A DNA stretch of 64,000 nt from Zanthoxylum bungeanum (Eukaryota; Streptophyta; Magnoliopsida; Sapindales; Rutaceae), in the NCBI GenBank assembly GCA_019454045.1, contig SKCR01033657.1, positions 186,001 through 250,000 of the forward strand, in the 5' to 3' direction. This document shows positions 34,970-48,936 of the stretch, piece by piece (the stretch's first letter is position 1; each line of letters begins with the position of its first letter). A program made the position numbers and the translations under genes. The notes below the pieces were generated by a model. That model made no database searches. It was not told where the DNA came from and saw only the letters and a program-made list of their open reading frames with translations.

Positions 34970-36929
34970 TATCAATTTAAGCAATGAAAAAATATGCGAA
35001 TACATCAAGGAGGTGCGGAATACTCACAATGATCAGTTGAGCGATGCGAGGAACAACAAAACTTTAAGCTTTTCTCCTCCAAGGCTCACGGCAGTGGCTG
35101 TTTTGAGCTCCTCAATTTTCGGCCATGGAAGGATCTCCAAGCTCCAAGCTTTCGAATGATGATTCCATGCTCATGGGTACGGTTTCCTATCACCTTCGCA
35201 AGACTCCTAAAGCGTGCTAGTACTCCAGAAATTTTGCCGCAAAATTTCCTTGCTTCTCCTTCAACTCACGGTGAAACCATAATTTAGGAAGAAGAAAAAC
35301 AGCCCATTTGGGCGAGAGAGATGGAAGAAGAAAAAGAAGTGTGTTATGTTAGTGGTTGGAGATAAGTGTATCTAATACACAAATTCAAAAGTCAAATACC
35401 AATAAATTAAATAAAGGTAAATGGCTTTTAATCCAACCAACTACTCACATCAATCACTCAAATCAAAAGTGACAAGTTGTCACATCACTCAAAGTGACAA
35501 GTGATTTGACGCTTGATGTGACTTGTGGGCCGCACTTGAATTTGAAATGCGAGTGCGCCCGCAAACACTCTCGGGCTCGGGTTTGCTAATTCTAAATTAA
35601 CGAATTTTCCGTTGCGACGTAATTAAATAATTATGCCTAGCAAAATTACTATTCACGTCGCTAACGGATTAATTCTAAATTAACTCGTTCGCCCGAATTA
35701 AAATCTAATTTTAATTCCGTATCGAAATCCAATTTCGTATAATATATCGAATATATTATTTTATCGATTAATTCCAAATTAATTGTTATATCTCTTTTAA
35801 ATGATATTTTATCCCAGATAAAATATCTCCGTAATTAATCCCAGATTAATTTTCTCTCCCATCTAATTAATCACAGATTAATAAAGTGCGATTCATACGT
35901 CATCGGTGAATCTTCGGGAAGCAACCCATGAGATCCCCGGATATGTTGGCAGTAAATCTGGTTGTCGGACTATCCGAACACGTATGTACTTAGTACTACA
36001 TTTTTACCGATTTACAAGACCAGGTTGGCTTCTAGCAAAGCGCCATGCCTACCCAATTCTCCAGAAATATCCTTACAGGAATATGTGATCTATATCAGGC
36101 GTAGTATACGTAGTATTGCGTTCTTCGATCCAGTATCGGATGTCACATGCTAGGCTTGGGGCTAGAATTGTGTCTGCCCCGTACGAAGCACATATCGGAT
36201 CTCTTGTAACTTGTCTCTATAATCGGATAATCATGACCTAGTCATATTATCCCGATGACTGCAGTACATAAGAGAACCAGTTCCATATCCTACGTGATCA
36301 TCATCTCCACTATGACTGGAGTGATACTTCCATCTCGACATCACACCCAATACAATACGATTCTCAATATACCCAGAAGAGGCGTACACAGAACCTGTTA
36401 AAGCCCTGGACAACCAAAACCAAAGCGTATTGATTGTCGCAAGTATTAGCGGTGCAAGTCTCAGGTTAAGACCAAATACACCTACCCTGATTCGGACTTC
36501 CATAGACACATATTCATACTACCAATGGAATTTCGAGGGGTCTATCTAGAGCGAAACTGTTTTCTGTACCATCGGTAAAACACAACCTCCTACAACACTT
36601 GCATGAGTATCATATACCCAAATATATGAGAACTATGTTGTTATGCCCTCACAACGCGCACAAGTGTAGTACTAGTCTTTTCCGCATTATCGATGTTCAA
36701 TCTCGATAATACTCTGACTAGGGATATTTAATGATTAAACCTTCGTGGATTGATACTGTCTCATATCATCTCAATCCGGAACTAATCATTTGGACCTTTC
36801 ATCATTTATACATCTTGGTAATCTAATTACAAATGATGAAAGAGCAATTTCCTTTGTCACTTAGTTAATTTGTACAACAACACCATGATCTGTACAAATA
36901 GTGATGATATGGGCCATAACTGTCCAACA
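34970..36929 (-). repeat. alpha4 3' LTR, minus strand
   Basis: On the minus strand it starts TGTTGGACAGTT at 36929 and runs colinear with other alpha LTRs to a GTGAGTATTCCG site (complement 35016-35027). It then follows the family for about 55 more bases and diverges near 34970, so the last 25 or so bases are lost. Confidence 0.85.
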
Positions 36930-39734
36930 ATCTCCCACTTGGCCTATAGCCAATCACTCAAGTGTCCTACACCCGAACTATGTAAGGTTCACTCAAACTT
37001 CTGCTAAGGAAAGGCTTTCGTCAGCGGATTTGCATGGTTATCATCTGATGCGATTTATTCGATAATCACATCGCCACGATGTATGATCCGAACGAATCAG
37101 ATGAATATCAAGAAGTATATATCTGGATCGTTGATGAGACCATTAATTCTTTAGCCTGTGCTATAGCCCAGCTCAGCTGCTAACAGAACTACTCCTAATC
37201 TGATTAGGATTATTATCGACCCAAATGGCTTCTATTGCTGCCTCAGCTGCAACAATAATCCACTTTTGTTGTTTATTCGGTAACAGTATCTTGCTTGGAA
37301 GATTTCCAGCTCACTGTTCCATTATTCAAACTGTATAGTACCTATGTTACGACTTATAGTCGTTATTATCAGTTTGGAAACTTACAGCAGTGAACCCAGT
37401 CACTTGATGTTCTCCTTCTCCATAGTATAAGACAGCATCCTTAGATCATCTAAGATACTAAGGATGTTCTTAACATCAATCTAGTGACTATCACATGGAT
37501 TGGCCTTATTGTGATTCCATATGCTCAAATCGTATGAGACACGAGGTGGCGTACATTTATTTTAATGTACGAGTTCTCGGAGAGTATTAACAACTTTAAA
37601 TTATCCTAGTAGATCTTTATTCCTAGAATAAAGGTTGTTTCTCCTAAGAATTCTACGGAGAATTTTCATTGTTAGCCAAGCTTTCACCGATTGTATTATG
37701 GGAATATCATTTCCAAGAAATGATATGTCATCATTTATTTAGGACATTCACTGTCAGTGCGCTCTCACTAAACTCCTTATATACACAAGAATGATTTTCG
37801 TTTTGAATTAAATCATATACTATTATGATTACATCAAAACGATAGTTCCAAGAACTCAATGCTTGCTTCAATCCATACATGGATCGAATTAACTTGCAAA
37901 CCTTGTTTGCTAGTTTTGGTACGACAAAACCATCAGGAGGTGGTAAACATCCTCCAAAAGGTTTCCGTTTAAAGAAAGTGATTTTTACATTCAGCTGCCA
38001 TATTTCATAAATGAAACATGCAGTATCAACAAGCATTATCCAAATGGATTTAACCATGGCAAGAAGTAAAAGGTTTCATCGTAATCGACACAATGTTGAT
38101 AACGATACCTTTTCGCTACAAGCCCAGCTTAGTACGTTGGTATGTTGCCTTCCATGTATGTCTTCCTTGAAGACTAATATAGTACCAATAGGCACAATGC
38201 CTTCTAGTACATCAACTAGTGTCCAAACTTAGTTGATATACATGGAATCCATTTCGGACATCATGGCACTTTGCCATAATAGGGAGTCGATACCTTGTAT
38301 CACTTCCTCATTCGTAGTCAGTTTGTATTCCTCAATAAGATTGACATCTTTACGAGGTGAGATAAAAAAAACCCATACCTCTCAGGTTGTTTTCTGACTC
38401 TCTCCGACTTACGTAGTTCTTGTGTATTCGAAGATTATTGGTATAGATTCATCCTTGATGAACTATTTGTGTTCCATTAAGGAATCAGTGCCTGGAAAAG
38501 TATTACTCCGATTTTCATCGAGTTTTACTTTCCTCCCACTTACCACTGCATATAGGTATTCCTCTTAGGAAAACCGCATGGAGAGCAACAATTACATTGT
38601 TCTCTTGTGAGTTGTATAAGTACTATACTTCGGTTTCCCTAGGATAACCATTTTTAGGCACTTATCCGATTTAGGTTTTAGTTTGGTATCATCCAAACAT
38701 ATGCCTAGCATTCCTTAATCATCAGGAATGAGAAATCCCAGTTCTTTCCTGTTTATATCTAATATAAAGTCTGTTAAATAGATTTTATGGAACCTTATTC
38801 AAAATAATTTTTTCACTGTTTATGCGTATCCGTTGAAGGAAATGGTAGCTTAGAGCGACTCATGATTAACCTTATCATGTCTAACAAAATTCGGTTTCTC
38901 CGTTCAGACACACCGTCAAACTGACGTGTTCCGGGAGGAGTTCTCATTAAAAGAATACTATACTCTTTCAAGTATATGAGAAACTTATTGCTTAAGTATT
39001 TTCATCATGGTCCAATCATGGTGTTTAATACTTTAGCCGATCTGTTTGTCTATTTCGTATCGAAACTCTAAAAGTTTCCGATTTGGGTTTCAAAAGAAAC
39101 ACATAACCATAACGCGATGCCACATCCGTAAAGGTCACGAAACATTCATATCCACCTCTAGCCTAGCTAGATATGGGCCCACTTACGTCACTATGAACGA
39201 GGGCTAACAGATCGGTGGCACTTGCACTTTTACCAAGTAAAAAGGTGTTATAGGCACTTTGCCTAATAAACTAGATTCGTAGACTTTATTTGAATAGAAT
39301 CAAATCCGTCCTAGTATCCACTCTTCGAAAGTGTGGATATACGAGTCTTGTTAATTATGTCTCAGACAACAATGCCACTTATAAGACTCAACTGATTAAA
39401 TCAGTTTGAGTTATTTGTTTGTCATGTTATACGTGTGAGATTTATTTATATTCAAAATATAAATAATGTTATTCACATCTAATGTGTTTATCTCAATATC
39501 ATCTTTATAAAATAAAACACTTTAGTGTTCTAGAATATAAAGGTATATCCGCAACGGATTATACTCTGATATAGAGATAATGTTTCTAGTCAAACTAGTT
39601 AGATTGTAACAGTTTCCTAATTTAAGTACACACCCAAAGGGTAGTTCCTAAACAAAGGTTTCTACGGTTAAAACAGCGACTGTCGTCCCATTTCTGATCC
39701 ACAAATAAATCTCAACTGAAGTTATGGTACACTA
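36930..39734 (-). pseudogene. alpha4 internal remnant: RNase H, RT, INT, PR
   Basis: On the minus strand: PPT complement ATCTCCCACTTGG (36930-36942), RNase H remnant (36950-37730, with the GCTGAGGCAGCAATAG block), and RT (37731-38400). The readable RT frame at 37731-38057 contains KVCKLIRSMYGLKQALSSWN. Integrase remnants follow (38870-39440) and a protease edge (39600-39734) equivalent to alpha3 16900-17000. Stops and shifts are everywhere and YVDD is absent. Gag, leader and 5' LTR are missing: at about 39735 the sequence switches to a beta LTR. Confidence 0.8.
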
Positions 39735-41498
39735 TATAAATTAGTTCTAAGTATTATTTAAGAGATTGCTAATAGAATTTTCGACGGGATTATACCTAAA
39801 GAGATTTGACTTTTATATCTATATCTCTACGATAATCCGGATATCTGTGACGGAAGGATTATACGTATGCAGTGACCTCGACCTGTATGGTTCAAAGATT
39901 TTATCCGTGTTCATCATAATTTACGGGTGGGTAGATTATGGACACTAAATTGGATTTCGTGACGGATATGCCTGAACCTAGAGAGTCTCACTAATGAGAT
40001 ATACTCGTAGGGCATTAGGATAACTTTTATAAATAATACTGATTATTTATAACTCTTTTAACGGTTAAACAAAAATACACTTTTATAAATAATACTGATT
40101 ATTTATAACTCTTTTAACGGTTAAACAAAAATACATACTTTTGAGATCTTTCGGCCATTTATTAAATGTCGAATTGTGATATTTGACATTTATTATTAAT
40201 ATATGTATTTTGATTATTAATGTAAATATATTACATATATTTTGAGATATTTGTATTTAATTATTTATTTATTCAAATGTTGAATAATTAAATTGATTAA
40301 ATATTTAATATCTTTTTACTTATTAAGATAAGATAAATGGCATGTTTTAATTGAAAATTGTGGCCAATTTTGATTGGTTGGTTTGGCATGATTTAATTGG
40401 TTTATTTGTGATAAGTATTGAATTATTGGATAATTTATTACCACAAATATTAATTAAATCATTTCCAATTATTAAGACAAATTAGAAAAATTTTGGCTAT
40501 TATTTTTCCTCTAAATTCGGTAATTGAGGGAAATTATTTAAGCCATTTTTCCTTTTTTGTTTTTCATTCTAAGAACACTAAAACACTTATACAAAAGAGA
40601 AAGAGAGGAAAAGAGAAAGAAAAGCAAAAAAAAGCTTGGAAAATAAGGATTTTTGTAAGTTTTTCCTTACTTGTTCTTTATGAATATTGTTTCAATCAAT
40701 CTAGGCTTTAATATGATTAGCTTAGTTTCATCTCTACTCTTTCATGGATGTGTTTTGGATGATTGGGAACTTAGATTAAAGATGGAAGCATGTATGTTAA
40801 CTTAGTTTGCTTTAAATTATTTATTAAGCATTCTTTTGCCTTTTTGATGGCTAGTTGCCATTCTAGAGTCTTTTAGCCACTCATGATATACCTAGAATTG
40901 TTCTTGAGCTATTTCATGATGGTGAGGCTTGATTGGTGTTGTAAGAATTGAATTAAAGACTTGAATTTGATTAATTTGGTGTTAATTTGTTAATTTCTGA
41001 AATTATAAAAATTAGGGTTCTTAACCATCACCAAATTTGGGGATTTTCATATATATGATGAGATTTAGTGTATATATGATGTATATTAAATTTGAGAATT
41101 TTTGGATTTGATCTTGGCATGTTTTGAACAAAAATGACCAAATTGCAAATTCTTGAAAACTGAGGGACCATTCGGCAATTAGGGAAAAATTATTTTCTTG
41201 AGTTGCAAAATTTTATTTTCATCTATAAGACATGAGTAAATCATTTTGGAATTGATTTGGAATCAATTAGAATTGTATTTGACAAATATGGACTAAAATG
41301 ATTAAAATACAAAGTTTTGGGGCAAAATGGTAAATTCTGAAAATCTTATTTTTGGGTAAATATTTCGGTTTTTGAGTATTGAGTAATAGAATAAAAACTA
41401 GGTTATTTTAATTACCCAAGAAAAATAATAGAAATCAGAAAATGTTGATTTTCCACGTTCCGCTGCGTTTACCCGAATTACCACCCGAAACCCCAACA
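39735..41498 (+). mobile_element. beta LTR, 3' two thirds
   Basis: It aligns with 3740-5614 of the beta solo LTR, from AGATTGCTAATAG through the GTAAGT site (40655-40660) to the end CCCCAACA at 41491-41498. That end is the inverted match of TGTTGGGG, so it is a true LTR terminus. A 56-base direct duplication occurs at 40025-40080 and 40081-40136. The first third of the LTR is missing. Confidence 0.8.
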
Positions 41499-41644
41499 TT
41501 TAGCCTCTAAATCAATCCTCCAAAACAAAAAGCCCCAAAATTAAATAAGTTAGAAACCCTAGAACTATTCTAGATGCTTAAGAATAAGAAACAAGTTTTC
41601 TAAGTTTAAGAATTTTCAAGATTACATCAAAATCTCCTAATTTC
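41499..41644. other. Unassigned 146-bp spacer
   Basis: It lies between two opposed beta fragments. No similarity seen to other parts of the window. Confidence 0.5.
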
Positions 41645-42613
41645 CTCAAAGTGGGACTCTCTATGTTTAAGTTTATCCGTCACTAAATCCAATTTTGTGT
41701 CCATAATCCAATTACTAATGAATTATGACGACCACGGATGATCTCGCTAAACTATGCAAGTCAAGGTCATTGCATACGTATAATCCATCAGTCACAAGCT
41801 ATCAATATTATACCGGGGATATAGATAAGAACATCAAATCCCTAAGGTATAATATAGTTGACTTTCAAACTTGCGATCTCTAAATAACACTCGAAACTTG
41901 CTTTCAATGTATACCACAGACATGGATTTACTAGATCGCAAATACATACCTGATATATATGCCCTGTACACAAGACTGACTGATTCTATCTGATACTCAC
42001 AGGATATCATGAGCATCAGTCCACACCCAACGAACAGGCGGAGGTTTGATCTAAATAGATCGGTGACGTGGCTGCCATCAAAGTGTGGAGGATATCTCAT
42101 ATATCCACAGTGGTATCTCAAGTCGAAGGACCACTATGCTACTGGACTCGAAAATATTCCTATTGAAGTTGGTGTACCATCTATTAGGAAATCATCGATG
42201 AGTCGTTCAGTGTTTATCAAATAAACACCTACACGTGTATACGAGTCTCTCAAGACTCATGGTTCATTGGGATAAACCATCGGATCAAGTCTCGATATAC
42301 GATATGTATTGGTCTTAGCTGATTTTACTAACGGACCCGTGTCAGTAAATCTTGACCATGAACTTTATTTGATAATGTACTTCTAGTAGTGACACTTCAC
42401 AATGTCAATTACAAACTACTTTGTAACTGCGCACTACAAAATATATTATCGGGTCTTTTTCTATTATATACATATCACTAAATCATATCAATATGTATAT
42501 AAAAGCAAGAAGTACTTCCATAAATACGTAATATTATGGAAAATGTATTATTCGTATTCATGAATCGGACATAAATACAATCCAGATTGGCACTCCGAGC
42601 ACCAACCCTAACA
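41645..42613 (-). mobile_element. beta LTR, first kilobase, minus strand
   Basis: On the minus strand it starts TGTTAGGGTTGGTGCTC at 42613 and matches 2993-3995. It stops near the GAGAGTCTC block. It interrupts gypsy-like sequence F. Confidence 0.8.
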
Positions 42614-44721
42614 GTTCGTCTCGGAAAAACGAGTCTGATAGTTAAAAAAAAATTCAATCGGAGTTCGTTTGTTATATTTATAGCCGAAACAGGTAATATT
42701 TACGCGTATAACGATAAAATCAGAAATCGCGTAATCGGTTATCAAAATCACATGTTTTCCAACACGACGAAACTTCACTTTAAAATATTCCCAACTATTT
42801 TCCATCACATGAAGTCTAATTTTCGAATATCATCCCTTTCCAAATCTTTCACTTTAATTCGAAAATTTTCTCGTACTGTTCTGAAAAACCAGAGATATTA
42901 CATCCTCTCTTCCTTATAAATATTTCATCCTCGAAATTTCTCAGTGCTTACGTCTGATCATTTGTAACAGATCGTACGTAAATTACCATCTTATCTGTAT
43001 TCGAAATTCACCTAATTTACACCATTTTCAAAAGTTACGTATTACATACACCAATACATACTATACTATTTCCAAAACAAAACGCATCGAATCTTATATT
43101 TTATAACAATAACACATCAAACTTATCTTCTCAATTCACACGCATTTATAAAAACACACTCAAACCATTTCACACTCATCCATCCATAGAAAAATAAAGT
43201 TGAACATGGATTCTATACAGCCAATCACATAGATCTTACGGAACGAGGAACATATCACATGTTCTTTACACGCAATACAATACAGTATCAAAAATGAGAC
43301 TTAACATTCATTTCACATAATGTCATTCCATATCATATATGTAAAAAATGTCAATATCAAAATTTACATGCGTACATATCCCATCGCACATACAACTTTG
43401 TATGGCTAACAACATTGTATATAGCCATCGCTATACTCAAAAGATCGGTGTCTAACCATAAACTTACATACGTATTCTTATAACGAACATACTCCTTTAT
43501 ATTATCCAATATTCCCACTGTCACAACCAAAAGTGACATATAATCATAGTACTCTTATGATGTTGATAGTCTGAAATTTGTCGATCTCTATCATCATTCA
43601 AAATAGAAAACGAAAAACATTCTCTTTCAAAAAATCATTTCGAAAATACATTTCAAAAACTCTTTTACTGTAAACAAAATCAGTTTCAAACTCCATTATC
43701 GTAAATCCATATCGAGCATCCAGCATAACTCACTGGACAACACATAAACAAGTGCTCAATGCCCGAATCGGGCGCACAGATCAGACAATGAACGAAATGA
43801 TCCCCTATCGACAGAAGGTCGGGTCGTCCTAATGTAGTTGGGCAAACCCTTATACAAGCATCACAAAGGGTCAAAAACAAAAAATAATCAAGCACCGTGA
43901 CGAAAATATATCATATCGTATAATATCATGAACATTGCCGAAATGCATCAAAATCATAATGTAGTTCTTTTGAAATCATTATTCCCCTCCAAAAACATAA
44001 ATGTGTAAATCAAAATTAAATCTTTAATGCAAATTTCTCAAAATACATAATGATCTTACACTATGCAGTCGCGCGCATAGACTAGATAGTGTACGGACCA
44101 TCCCGACAGGGTAGTGGGCCAGCAATTTTCTGATGATCTGGACCCCATTACAAGCACCCCGGGTGCCAATCCGGAATGAAATATATACAAGCACCATGGA
44201 GGGTCAAAACATAAAATCATCAAGCACCGTGGTAGAAACAAATTTCCGAGCGTCTCGACGGAAACAAGTTTTACAATTTTAAAAACATCAAAATCATTTT
44301 CGAGCATCGAGACATAAACATAATATCAAGCATCCCGACGGAAACATATCGATAAATCTCAAAACATGAAAATTTGAATCAATCGTCGAGGCATAAACAT
44401 TTTGTTTATCCTTTATAATCAAGATCAAAACACCTTAAAACTTTCTTTCTTTATTTTCAAAACACTTTTGTGCCATAAATCAAATACCAAGTTTTCAAAA
44501 CATGGTTCAAAATATCAGATCATAATTCAGACTATCAACATAATAGAATCTCCCATACCTCAAAACACCTCAAATTCACATTACTTACTTATACATATAC
44601 ATATATGAAAAACATACTTTTAACTTAATGTACCTATACACATACATATATTCATAACATACAAACGTGTACTAATAATTTGAATCATCAATATCTATAC
44701 AAAAAAAACATAACACATCTT
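42614..44721 (-). mobile_element. F: gypsy-like LTR/3' end, minus strand
   Basis: On the minus strand a purine-rich AAGGAAGAGAGGA meets TGTAATATC at about 42905, like the PPT and LTR start of Del/Tekay-type gypsy elements. A CTATAAATATAAC box lies within the following 250 bases (about 42675). The other side (42906-44721) is noncoding, with loose GGTGCTTG and GTTTCCGTC repeats at 43690-44400 (complement AGCAYC...GACGGAAAC). No pol can be read. It is split from 51858-53065 by alpha5. Class is inferred from the boundary pattern only. Confidence 0.4.
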
Positions 44722-46723
44722 TGTTGGACAATTATGACCCATACCATCACTATTTGTAAAAGACATGGTGTTTTTGTACAAATTAACTATGTGACAAAGG
44801 AAATTACTCTTTTATCATTTTGTAATTGGATTACTTGGATATATAAATGATAAAAGTCCTTATGATTAGTTTCGGATTAATAAGATATGAGACAATATTA
44901 ATCCACGAATGGTTTAATCATTAAATATCCCTAGTCGTAGTATTATCGAGACTGGACATCGATAATGCGGAATAGACTAGTATTACACTTGTGCGCGTTA
45001 TGTAAGCTTAACGGTTATAGTTATCATATATTTGAGTATTGGATACTTATGCAAGTGTGATATGAGGTTCTATTAGCCGTTGGACCGAGAACAGCTTCGC
45101 TCTACATAGACCATTCGGAGTCCCATTGGTAGTATGACTACGTGTCTATGGGAATCGTAGGTGTAAGTGATCTTAAACTGAGACTTGCATTGCTAATACT
45201 TGCGACAATCAGTATACTTTGGTTTTGGTCGTCCGGAGCTTTAACAGGTTCTGTGTACGCCTCTTCTGGGTATACTGCGAATTGTAGTGTATTGGGTTGT
45301 AATGTCAAGATGGAATTATCACTTCAGTCATATGGAGATGATGATCACGCATGGATACAGAACTAGTACTCTTAAATGCTGCAGCTATCGGGATAGTATG
45401 ACTAGGTTATGATTATCCGATTACAGAGACTAGTTGCTGATGATCCGATATATGCTTCATACGGGGCAGACACAATTCCAGCCCTAGGCTTAGCATGTGA
45501 CATCTGATACTGGATCGTATTACGCAATATATTTGTATACTATGCCTGATACAGATTAAATATTCCATGTTGAATATTTCGGGAGAATTGGGTAGGCACG
45601 GTGTTTTGCTAGAAGCCAACCATGTATTGTAAATCGGTGAGAATGTCGTACGGGGTACGCACATGTTGGATAGTCCGACAACCGTATTTACTGCCAACAT
45701 ATCTAGGGATCTCTTGGGTCACTTCCTAAAGATTCACCGATGACATTTGACTTGAACAGAATTAATCTGGGATTAATTATGAGAGAGAAAATTAATCTGG
45801 GATTAATTACGATAAGAATTAATCTGGGATTAATTATGAAAGAGAAAATTAATATGGGATTAATTGCAGTAAGAATTAATCTGAGATTAATTCATCTAGA
45901 AGAGAGAACACAGTTAATTTCGAATTAATCGGCAAAGTAAATTTTATAGTTAAATTGGAGTTTACTATTCAATTTATTTAATTGGGCTAAAATAATATAT
46001 CGGATATATTAATTGAAATTGGATTTCAATGCGGAATTAAAATTGGATTTTAATACGAGCGAACGAATCAATTTGGAATTAATTGGGAATTAATTTATAA
46101 GCGATTTTCGTAATAATTTTGCTAGGCATTATTATTTAATTAAATTGGATTTAATTACGTCGTAATGGAAAATTCGTTTAATCGGATTAAACGAATCGGA
46201 GCCCAAAGTGTGTAGTGTAAGCCAACTAGATTTGGAATTAAATGGGTGAGACCCATTACTTACATCAATTGTCATTAATTGGTGGAAGTAGTTGGAATAG
46301 TGATTGGATCTTTTATTACACACACCTACCACACTTGGGAAGTCAACCTTTTTGTATTAAGTTTTTGGAAAACACAAATACAATGCATTCATTCCTATTT
46401 CTTCTTTTGGCTTGGCCGAAATTACCTATCTCTCTTTCTTCTCTTTGGCTGAATTCCTTGGCCGAATTCATCTCCTTGGCCGAATTTGCTTCTCTGGGAG
46501 GGAAAATTCCCTTTCATTCTAGCTAGCACTTAAAAGAGTCAAAGAAAGGTGATAGGGAAACTCACCCAAGAGTTTGGAACTTTATAACAAAGCTTGGAGC
46601 TTCTACATCAATGAAAAGTTTTGAACTTCAACCGATCAATGTAAGTTTTTCTGTAACTTATCTTTTAATATTCACACATGAATCAATGTTTAGGATCATT
46701 GGCATGTCTTAGAGACACTAACA
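44722..46723 (+). repeat. alpha5 left LTR
   Basis: 2002 bases from TGTTGGACAATTATGACC to GACACTAACA. The middle part, 45760-45930, has repeated AATTAATCTGGGATTAATT units. The GTAAGT site is at 46641-46646. It is closest to alpha2. Confidence 0.92.
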
Positions 46724-46724
46724 A

Positions 46725-46738
46725 TGGTATCATGAGCC
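46725..46738 (+). other. alpha5 primer-binding site
   Basis: TGGTATCATGAGCC, initiator-Met-tRNA type, one base after the LTR. Confidence 0.85.
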
Positions 46739-48936
46739 ACCTAAACTTGATTTGAAACCTAGGGTTTATGAACTTTAATTTGGGTATTTTTGCTTGGAGC
46801 ATAATTTTTCCAAATTGATGTTTGGTTGTGGTTGGATGATGATAAATTGGATTTGTGCATCATTGGATTTGTGAAATTGATAGGATCAAAAATTTCCCTA
46901 ACCTTGGCCGAATGGTACCCTAGATTATGCTCATGATGATTTTTGGAAATTTAACAATTGTTTCTGTTAAAATCATGAAATAAATCTTGTATGTATATTT
47001 AATTGGAATGAAATCCAATTGCGTGTTATTTCTTCTATGCTGTGAGTTGAGCATGTTGTTGAATGAATTGATTTTGCTTCAATTTTATGTTGGACATGAA
47101 TTTGAAATTGAGCATGATTAATTGGATTAATTAGTATTTTGGAAACATTAGATTAATTGATTAATTATGTTAATTACACTTTAATTAAAATTATTGTGAT
47201 ATTTGGAATATTATGTTAATATAAATTAGTCTTTAAAATTGGATTGGGTTACTTTGTTATATTTGGGATAATGGGCTTGGTTGGGCCAAGTTTGGTTTTG
47301 GACAATTGGGTTGGATCCAATTGGGCCTAAAACCATTTTCATAAAGTCCAAAATATGACATTGGGCCTTTAATAATTTAATTGGGCCTAATGGGCCTAAA
47401 CTGATTTTTGGCATAGGGTGATTCCCAATTGGGCCTTGATATTTTGGGTTTGATCCATAATGGCCAAAGCCCATGCCTAAAGAATTAATTGAAAGCCCAT
47501 TGGACTTTAATTAAATAGTATTGGATGCTAATTGGGCCTTTGAGAGGCACTATTATAAGTGTAATTATTTAATTTGGAATTAAATATGAATTAGTATTGG
47601 ATATAATTTAAAATTGGATTTAAAATTATAGTTCGATATAATTCAATAATACTTACTTTAAGTATTTATTCTTAAACGAGTTGGACTCGCGCAAATCAAA
47701 TCGTTGTTTGAACATTGGATGGTCATTAATCAAAGATTAATTAATTGGATTAGATTGATTGACAGCATGCTTTGTGTGAATACTTGGATGTATTTGTATG
47801 AATAATGTATATCAGATAGATATTAGATGGGTGAGGGCAATTTTCGAAATTATTGTAAGTATGATACTTATTTATTAAATTGGACCTGCGTGTCCAGCCT
47901 TTCACCTCATTATCTCTTTGTATTTCTCTTCTCACCAATTCCCCTCAATGCAAATGAGGTTTCTCTAATGTATTATGTAATTGGGTAGAAGTATGTAAAC
48001 TGCTAGTAGGAGAGAGGAAATAGAGAAATTTGTTATAGGAACAAATTATATTATATATACATCCGCATATCATTATTAATTTATCGCGTCTTATTATGGT
48101 TTTAAAATGAATGTTTAAGGGTGTACGATGAGACCTAATCAAAGATAATAAATTGGTTGTCAATTTACGCGAAAAACCCTCACTACAATATTAAGCGTTT
48201 TCCTTCCATTGAGTGGTTTTTTCTCAAGATCCAAGAATGGCATTGGTTTGTTGGCCAAAGTCAAGATCATTATCCATCACGGATGTGTTTGAACCACGAA
48301 AGCTTTGTTATATATCGTATGTCTTAGGCAGTTGTGATTTGTTGGCCAAAGTCAAGGTCACTTCTGTACATCGATGTGGATTACGAAGCTTTCCCACTGT
48401 CTATGGGTCACGCTTAAGTGGAATCATTAAGCTTGTTGAGCCAAAGCCAAGGCTTAGTTGATTCAGAGCAAAATGTTAGGAAATATATATTGGATATCTA
48501 TCTAGGACTTTGAGGTCTACCTACCGGATCTAGGAATTGGATGGGATCCAATTGATCTTAGAGATCTACCTAGTTAAGTTTCATACATCTTGTTGGCCAA
48601 AGTCAAGGTTGTGTGTTATTTAACGGGATCCTAGCCCACTAGGAAACTGGGTTCCCGAGTACTCAACAGAGGGTTAGAGGCTCGCCACAAAATAGTGGGA
48701 GGCCAGTATTAAATTTGCAAATTCGTTTAATACTTGCTTACACACGCTATTTTATTTTATTTATCATTGTTATAAATATATTAGTTGGACTAATATTGAT
48801 TATTGCTTTCTTTGAACAGTTGGACTGTATTCAAACTACTCCATTTGTAGTTGGTTATATAGTTAGACTATATTAACCATTGCATTTTGAGTGTACCCGA
48901 AATCGTTGATTGGATAGTTGGACTATTACAATCAAG
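46739..48936 (+). other. alpha5 untranslated leader
   Basis: No convincing ORF over 2.2 kb. It is colinear with the alpha3 leader: TTGGGCC-rich part 47270-47530, then the block with four CCAAAGTCAAG-like motifs (about 48250, 48343, 48430, 48594), then TTGGACTATA pieces before gag. Confidence 0.75.

Noticed and set aside
44402..44608. 68-codon ORF in F
   Set aside because: Low-complexity, Asn/Ile-rich, no family resemblance, inside LTR-like noncoding sequence.
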